From assembly GCA_002792275.1 (NCBI GenBank), contig PFOA01000079.1:1-9211 (forward strand): a stretch of DNA of 9,211 nucleotides, in the 5' to 3' direction. The position numbers were made by a program, and so were the translations under genes. The notes beneath the pieces were generated by a model. It ran no database searches and was not told where the DNA came from. It saw only the letters and a program-made list of their open reading frames with translations. Below, in pieces: positions 5,868-9,211 of this stretch (position 1 is the stretch's first letter; the number at the start of each line of letters is the position of its first letter). This stretch comes from Candidatus Saccharibacteria bacterium CG_4_10_14_0_2_um_filter_52_9. Lineage in GTDB: Bacteria; Patescibacteriota; Saccharimonadia; Saccharimonadales; UBA4665.

Positions 5868-6326
5868 CTAAGCTTCGTCCCAGCCGTGTTCGGCATAGCG
5901 GTTGCCGGCTTTTATTTCCGCCAGGAAGAATTTTACGTACGGAGTGAGGTTTTCTGGAAGTTCTTCGGAGTCAAACCAGGCTAGTTCGGCGTGTACATGG
6001 GGTTCGGCGTTGCGTAACTCGCCCTCCCAAGTTGTGGCTTCGAAGATTACATCTAGCCACGGTGCGGGCTCTTCCTCGATGGAGGTAGTGCGATAGACGC
6101 TGAGTAGATGCTTGAGGTTCTGCGGCTTAATATCGACGCCGGTTTCTTCTTTGGCTTCGCGGATAGCGGCTTGAGCTACGCTTTCGCCGGGGTCGACTTT
6201 GCCGGCCGGCAGGCCGTAGCGGCCGTTCATCCATTTGGTGTTTTCACGGAGCAGAAAAGCAATCTTACCGTCTTTGCGAAAAATTATAAAGGCCGCGACA
6301 TGCGCCTTGGCGCCGGTGTACTTCAT
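5868..6326 (-). CDS. Nudix hydrolase, 152 aa
   Basis: A complete Nudix box is visible: G42-x5-E48-x7-R56-E57-x2-E60-E61-x-G63-V64, within LPAGKVDPGESV and REAKEETGV. These glutamates bind Mg2+ and catalyse hydrolysis of a nucleoside diphosphate linked to another moiety. The substrate is not readable; 'KWMNGRYGLPAGKV' and an N-terminal 'AHVAAFIIFRKDGKIAFLLR' resemble the MutT/NTP-sanitising branch. The ATG overlaps the mazG stop in an ATGA. Its partner mazG suggests a shared role in removing abnormal nucleotides, an inference from context. Length is normal for a single-domain Nudix protein. Confidence 0.92.
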   Translation of the reverse strand: MKYTGAKAHVAAFIIFRKDGKIAFLLRENTKWMNGRYGLPAGKVDPGESVAQAAIREAKEETGVDIKPQNLKHLLSVYRTTSIEEEPAPWLDVIFEATTWEGELRNAEPHVHAELAWFDSEELPENLTPYVKFFLAEIKAGNRYAEHGWDEA

Positions 6327-6655
6327 CGATTGTCGCCACTGCCGCCCAACACGCCGCGGCTTTTGCGGCTTTGTAGTTTATCCAGGTTTTGTTGGGCGAT
6401 GGTTTCCAGCGGCACGCCCAGGTGATGGGCAAAGACAGCCAGGTACCATAGCACGTCGCCGACTTCGGCGGCCATTTCGGCTTTGTCGGCATCAGAAACT
6501 TTGCCGTTCTTATCACGGATGATCTTTTTAACCTTTTCGGCAATCTCGCCGGCTTCGCCGTTGATGCCCAGCACCCAGTGTAAAAGGTCGCGGAATTCGC
6601 TGTCGCTGGATATAACGGTTGTTAGGGCCTGCTTTTGATAATCGTTGAGGTTCAT
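6323..6655 (-). CDS. MazG-type nucleoside triphosphate pyrophosphohydrolase, 110 aa
   Basis: The all-helical MazG fold is shown by the metal-binding pairs E34-x2-E37 (GEAGEIAEKVKK) and E64-x2-D67 (AEVGDVLWYLA). The C-terminal motif KLQSRKSRGVLGGSGDNR, of the 'KL..R..RG...GsGD.R' type, is seen in many small single-domain MazG proteins. The family hydrolyses (d)NTPs to monophosphates and pyrophosphate; exact substrate unknown. It has one MazG domain, unlike the two-domain E. coli enzyme. ATGA overlaps join it to tsaC upstream and the Nudix gene downstream. An extended -10 (TGATACAAT) lies 6 nt before its ATG inside tsaC, so it may also be transcribed independently. Confidence 0.92.
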   Translation of the reverse strand: MNLNDYQKQALTTVISSDSEFRDLLHWVLGINGEAGEIAEKVKKIIRDKNGKVSDADKAEMAAEVGDVLWYLAVFAHHLGVPLETIAQQNLDKLQSRKSRGVLGGSGDNR

Positions 6656-7242
6656 GAAGTTATTGTATCACCGTCGATGGTCACGGCGCCCTGGCGGATG
6701 ACTTCGATGGCGTCGTCGATGATGCGGATAATGGTTGACGGTTGGCGGCCAGAGACATCGCCGCCGTCGATGTAAAAGTCGACCTCTTTACCAAAATATT
6801 TTTGGGCCTGTTCTATAGTTGTGGCTGGCGGGGCGGCCGGTTGGTTGGCACTGCTGGTGAGCAATGGGCCGGTTTGCTGTAGGAGATTTTGCAGGTCTTT
6901 GTTGTCCGGAATGCGGACGGCCAGGCTCATTTTACTTTGATGCAGATAGGCCAGCTTGGGGTCAGCGGCCGGAATGATAACGCTGACGGCTCCAGGCCAG
7001 AACTGCTCGACGGCTTTGAGGTAGCGGTGTTTGAACCCGAGTTCTTCCAACTGCTCCAGGTTAGCCGCGATCAGGGTGCCAGGTTTGGCGTCGCGCTTTT
7101 TCAGTTCATAAAGTCGGGCTACAGCCGACTGGTCGGCGGCGCGAGCCACAACGCCATAGACGGTGTCGGTTAGCATGACGCCAATGGCGCCGGTTTGCCG
7201 TAACTGATCTGTAAGGCTGTCAAACACAGCCCCAGTGTACAC
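6652..7242 (-). CDS. tsaC: Threonylcarbamoyl-AMP synthase (TsaC/YrdC-Sua5 family)
   Basis: TsaC makes threonylcarbamoyl-AMP from threonine, bicarbonate and ATP, the first step of t6A37 formation on ANN-decoding tRNAs. The 196-aa product has the YrdC-domain motifs in order: LTDTVYGVVA (24-33, family 'PTDTVYGL'), LKKRDAKP (47-54, the substrate-contacting K-x-R region), FWPGAVSVI, AVRIPDN and LLTSSANQPAAPPAT (family 'SaN.sg...t'). It lacks the extra C-terminal Sua5 domain, so it is the short TsaC form. The start is GTG at 7242 overlapping the previous stop (TAGTG); a second GTG at 7227 (MFDSLTDQ) preceded by GGGG is an alternative. It is followed by mazG through an ATGA overlap. Confidence 0.9.
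   Translation of the reverse strand: MYTGAVFDSLTDQLRQTGAIGVMLTDTVYGVVARAADQSAVARLYELKKRDAKPGTLIAANLEQLEELGFKHRYLKAVEQFWPGAVSVIIPAADPKLAYLHQSKMSLAVRIPDNKDLQNLLQQTGPLLTSSANQPAAPPATTIEQAQKYFGKEVDFYIDGGDVSGRQPSTIIRIIDDAIEVIRQGAVTIDGDTITS
6662..6670 (-). promoter_or_regulatory. Internal extended -10 (TGATACAAT) before mazG
   Basis: On the minus strand TGA directly precedes TACAAT, 6 nt before the mazG ATG and within the last codons of tsaC. The predicted start falls on or next to the ATG, which would give a leaderless mRNA. No -35 is evident. It could be chance within codons GGT GAT ACA ATA, so it is listed as a candidate. Confidence 0.4.
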
Positions 7243-7502
7243 TATCCGATCTTGCCGGTTTGTTTCAGGTAGGCTAAGACAGTCAGGGCGGCCAGGCCGA
7301 GCACAATAATAACTGTCGCGAAGATCGCAGCAATAACATTATTGTTATGTGGCTTGGGCTCGGCTTTTGGCTTGGGAGCCTTCTTGTCTTCGTGGTGCGG
7401 CTTGGCAGGTTCCGGCTTGGCGCTTTGAGGAGGATCGGCCGGGTCGGCCTGCTGTGGAGGCGGCGCCACTACGTCCATGGCCGGTTGTTGTTTTACTTCC
7501 AT
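7242..7502 (-). CDS. Small proline-rich tail-anchored membrane protein, 86 aa
   Basis: Unrecognised family. The N-terminal half (about 10-52) is dominated by Pro, Ala, Lys and Glu with APPPQQADPADPP and repeated KPxP/KPKAEPKP units and looks disordered. One membrane helix follows (about 56-79, NVIAAIFATVIIV...LAYL) and then a seven-residue tail KQTGKIG. This gives a C-terminal anchor with the disordered part probably in the cytoplasm. It is the first gene of the operon with tsaC, mazG, Nudix and EamA, and its stop overlaps the tsaC GTG. The ATG at 7502 is chosen because the extended -10 TGCTACAAT ends 10 nt before it; ATG 7514 lies within that -10 and ATG 7550 lies upstream of it, so both would need another promoter. 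Confidence 0.7.
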   Translation of the reverse strand: MEVKQQPAMDVVAPPPQQADPADPPQSAKPEPAKPHHEDKKAPKPKAEPKPHNNNVIAAIFATVIIVLGLAALTVLAYLKQTGKIG

Positions 7503-7512
7503 ACTATCAAGC

Positions 7513-7521
7513 ATTGTAGCA
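7513..7521 (-). promoter_or_regulatory. Extended -10 promoter (TGCTACAAT) of the tsaC-mazG operon
   Basis: Minus-strand TGC followed by TACAAT, 10 nt before the ATG at 7502. No -35 is evident, which an extended -10 can tolerate. The predicted leader is only about 3-5 nt. Confidence 0.55.
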
Positions 7522-7543
7522 TAAGCGATTAGGGGGCGGGACT

Positions 7544-7572
7544 TAGTCAAAGACCGGCGTTCATTGTATTAT
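7544..7572 (+). promoter_or_regulatory. Promoter of the LssY-domain gene
   Basis: TAGTCA (7544-7549; four of six match TTGACA), a 17-nt spacer, TATTAT (7567-7572), then 11 nt to the ATG at 7584. Predicted leader about 4-5 nt; no Shine-Dalgarno sequence precedes the ATG. It is divergent from the operon promoter 46 bp away. Confidence 0.5.
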
Positions 7573-7583
7573 AGAAGCACTTA

Positions 7584-8420
7584 ATGATTCAGATTATTCT
7601 TCGGCTAGTTAAACGCTTTACTGTTCTGGTGCCGGGCATTGTCATCACCTATTTTTCGGTACGTAATATTTTTCCGTATTTCGACAATCACCTGCCGTTA
7701 GGCTTGGCGATTTTGGTGACTTACGCGCTCGGTGCCTATGTTTTTGTGCCGGTGATTATCCGCTTGGTCAGGATTTTACGACCGGTCGATCATTTGCCGT
7801 TGTACTGTGTTACACCCGACGGTTTTGCATCTGACCCGCTGAATATCGGCATCATTGCTACCCGCCGCGAGCTGATCCAAACCATGGAAAAAGTCGGTTG
7901 GCACGTAGCCGATCCGCACAGTCCGCGCAACCTGATTCGCCAGGTACTCAGCACGGTCTATGGCTGGTCATACCCTAATGCGCCGGTGAGCAGTCTGTAT
8001 TTGTTCGGCCGCAAGCAGGACATCGCTTTCGAAATACCGATCGAGGGCTCTGCCGGACAGCGGCACCACGTTCGGTTTTGGGCAACCACTTTTGAGGGCG
8101 AAAGGCCGCTCAGCATCCGCACCATTCACTGGCATCACCGCCGGGCGCACGTTCAGGGTAACGATAACCTGCTCTGGGTGGGTTCTGCCTCGCTCGATAA
8201 AGGCATTGGTTTTATCCGTCATAATCTACAAATCACTCACATGATCGATCCGGACACCGGCAAAGAACGCCAGCTGATAATCAACCAGCTGGAAGCCTGC
8301 AAATTAGCCAAAGAAATTGAATCGGTTGAGCTGGAGAAGCCTTATCGGCTGATTAACCGCGTACTGACCGGCTACCTGCACACCGACGGCAAGATGCACG
8401 TCGTGACACTGCATAGTTAA
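7584..8420 (+). CDS. LssY_C-domain membrane protein, 278 aa
   Basis: Two N-terminal membrane helices (about 12-30 and 39-62) precede a soluble domain that matches the LssY C-terminal family as I know it. The motifs are RPVDHLPLYCVTPDGFASDPLN (66-87, family 'DplNi'), TMEKVGWHVADP, SSLYLFGRKQDIAFE, RHHVRFW, WVGSASLDKGIGF and THMIDPDTGKERQ near the end of the domain. Conserved Trp, His, Asp and Arg positions suggest a catalytic or ligand-binding site, but the family has no settled biochemical function. Elsewhere the domain is often fused to DedA- or PAP2-type membrane domains; here only two helices are present. The gene stands alone between a divergent promoter and a convergent gene 4 bp beyond its stop, with no room for a terminator. 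Confidence 0.82.
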   Translation: MIQIILRLVKRFTVLVPGIVITYFSVRNIFPYFDNHLPLGLAILVTYALGAYVFVPVIIRLVRILRPVDHLPLYCVTPDGFASDPLNIGIIATRRELIQTMEKVGWHVADPHSPRNLIRQVLSTVYGWSYPNAPVSSLYLFGRKQDIAFEIPIEGSAGQRHHVRFWATTFEGERPLSIRTIHWHHRRAHVQGNDNLLWVGSASLDKGIGFIRHNLQITHMIDPDTGKERQLIINQLEACKLAKEIESVELEKPYRLINRVLTGYLHTDGKMHVVTLHS

Positions 8421-8424
8421 AGAC

Positions 8425-9211
8425 TTAGAGGCCGCCGTAGCCGTAACCGTAGCCCGGATAGTTCTGGGCCGGCTTGTAGTAGTCTGTAATCTTGAGCGGT
8501 AGTTGGCCGCTTGCCGGACCGCCGACCGGCATAATGTATAGCTGGCTACTGCTTTTGGAAACCAGGGTGTAGGCGTCGCTGAACCAGCCGTAGGGCGAAT
8601 AGCCGCTCAGGGTGGCGATTTGTTTCTTGGCGCCGGCCTTGGCGTCGCCGGTGAACAGGCTGTTTTTGCCGTCGCGCAGTTCGGTCCAGAAGGTCAGCTT
8701 GCCGGAGAGTGATATCAGGAAGGTCGGATAGCCATTATCGAAAGTGCTCTGGTCGACACTGGCGACTTTGACGGCCTGATCTTCGAACTGGTAGTAGTTG
8801 AGTTTGTTGGCCGTGTTGTCGTAGACTCCGAAGTAGACAGCTTGCGGTTCATACAAGGCCGCCTGGATATAGCCGGTACTGGTTGTTAGGAATGATCGGT
8901 AGTCCTTTTTGTTCTGACCGCCCGGGCTGACGGCGCGGATGGTGTCGTTCTTACCATCGGCAGAGGCACCGCCGAAGGTGAACCACTGGGTGCTGTAAAC
9001 GACTGAACCGTTCAGGATGTAGTAGTTGGAAAAGTTTTGGTAGGCATACTTGCTGGCATCGCCTTCGGCCAGGTTTTGATCCAGTTGATTGAGCTGTTGG
9101 TGCTCGGCATCATAGCTTTTTAGTACCTGTTTGCTGGCCTGCCACTGCGAAGAGCTGTTGCGTACCAGAGAGTAAACAAAAGCATGCTCATACCAACCGA
9201 CAAGTGTGAAA
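8425..9211 (-). CDS. Probable beta-rich protein with Tyr/Gly tail, C-terminal 261 aa (partial)
   Basis: The minus-strand frame is open from the window edge to TAA at 8427-8425, so the N-terminus lies outside; the frame has no believable start inside the window. The visible part begins FTLVGWYEHAFVYSLVRN. It has repeated short segments with aromatic strands and turn residues: NYYILNGSVVYSTQWFTF, PGGQNKKDYRSF, AVYFGVYDNTANKLNYYQF, SGKLTFWTELRDGKNSLFTG and SQLYIMPVGG. This resembles a beta-propeller or similar extracytoplasmic repeat protein, though no exact repeat family is recognised. It has no cysteines. The protein ends in a Tyr/Gly-rich tail, YPGYGYGYGGL. Function unknown; a surface location is inferred from composition only. 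Confidence 0.75.
   Translation of the reverse strand, partial: FTLVGWYEHAFVYSLVRNSSSQWQASKQVLKSYDAEHQQLNQLDQNLAEGDASKYAYQNFSNYYILNGSVVYSTQWFTFGGASADGKNDTIRAVSPGGQNKKDYRSFLTTSTGYIQAALYEPQAVYFGVYDNTANKLNYYQFEDQAVKVASVDQSTFDNGYPTFLISLSGKLTFWTELRDGKNSLFTGDAKAGAKKQIATLSGYSPYGWFSDAYTLVSKSSSQLYIMPVGGPASGQLPLKITDYYKPAQNYPGYGYGYGGL

Noticed and set aside
6323..6655. Recoding of TGA as an amino acid, as in some other CPR lineages
   Set aside because: TGA ends tsaC and mazG at family-typical positions within ATGA overlaps, and no internal TGA interrupts a recognised gene.
7503..7550. Longer version of the small tail-anchored protein (starts at 7514 or 7550)
   Set aside because: The extended -10 overlaps one start and lies downstream of the other; the extra residues show no signal or family feature. 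Kept only as an alternative.
8425..8856. A separate 143-aa gene starting with TTG at 8856
   Set aside because: The frame stays open with coding-like sequence to the window edge; the TTG is an internal leucine codon.
1..9211. tRNA or rRNA genes, CRISPR arrays, insertion sequences, phage or integrase genes, known defence genes
   Set aside because: Intergenic space is very limited and both strands were read; no such structure or motif was seen. The longest gap (2223-2447) is explained by promoters, ribosome sites and the palindrome.

Overview
The window is dense bacterial sequence with almost no spacing between genes, and it looks chromosomal. The best guess for the source is a member of the Candidate Phyla Radiation, most likely Candidatus Saccharibacteria (TM7). 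This rests on four things: a compact MurC-type ligase of 427 residues; several small membrane-anchored proteins of unknown function that resemble families I associate with Patescibacteria; a 65-residue protein beginning MAYKHTNSKG; and very short intergenic gaps with overlapping starts and stops. The standard genetic code appears to be used: TGA terminates two genes at ATGA overlaps. The assignment is recognition from memory, not a search.

Layout. On the minus strand, 1-2222 holds, in reading order from the right, a 65-aa conserved small protein (2222-2025) with its own terminator, a C-terminally truncated ABC ATPase (1955-1299), an unrecognised 339-aa soluble protein (1287-268), and the N-terminal part of a tRNA-dihydrouridine synthase (252-1, running off the window). 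On the plus strand, 2448-3047 encodes a single-pass membrane protein with an extracytoplasmic domain, ending in a strong terminator. A two-TM protein (3709-3101, minus) and murC (3741-5024, plus) diverge from a 31-bp interval with overlapping -10 elements. A minus-strand operon, 7502-5016, runs tail-anchored small protein > tsaC > mazG > Nudix hydrolase > EamA transporter, with every junction overlapping or abutting. An LssY_C-domain membrane protein (7584-8420, plus) diverges from that operon. The C-terminal 261 residues of a further minus-strand protein fill 8425-9211.

Functional reading. The recognisable genes cover core upkeep: tRNA modification (Dus dihydrouridine, TsaC for t6A), nucleotide-pool cleaning (MazG, Nudix), peptidoglycan precursor synthesis (MurC) and transport. 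The rest are envelope-associated proteins of unknown role. No tRNA, rRNA, CRISPR array, insertion sequence, phage gene or obvious new defence system was found.

The most notable signals are regulatory and structural. Eight genes carry a good -10 hexamer only 6-12 nt before the start codon, which predicts leaderless or near-leaderless mRNAs; two other genes have ordinary leaders with Shine-Dalgarno sequences. A 28-bp palindrome abuts the -35 box of the 65-aa gene. The ABC ATPase is cut off exactly where an inverted repeat and the promoter of the next, orphan gene begin.
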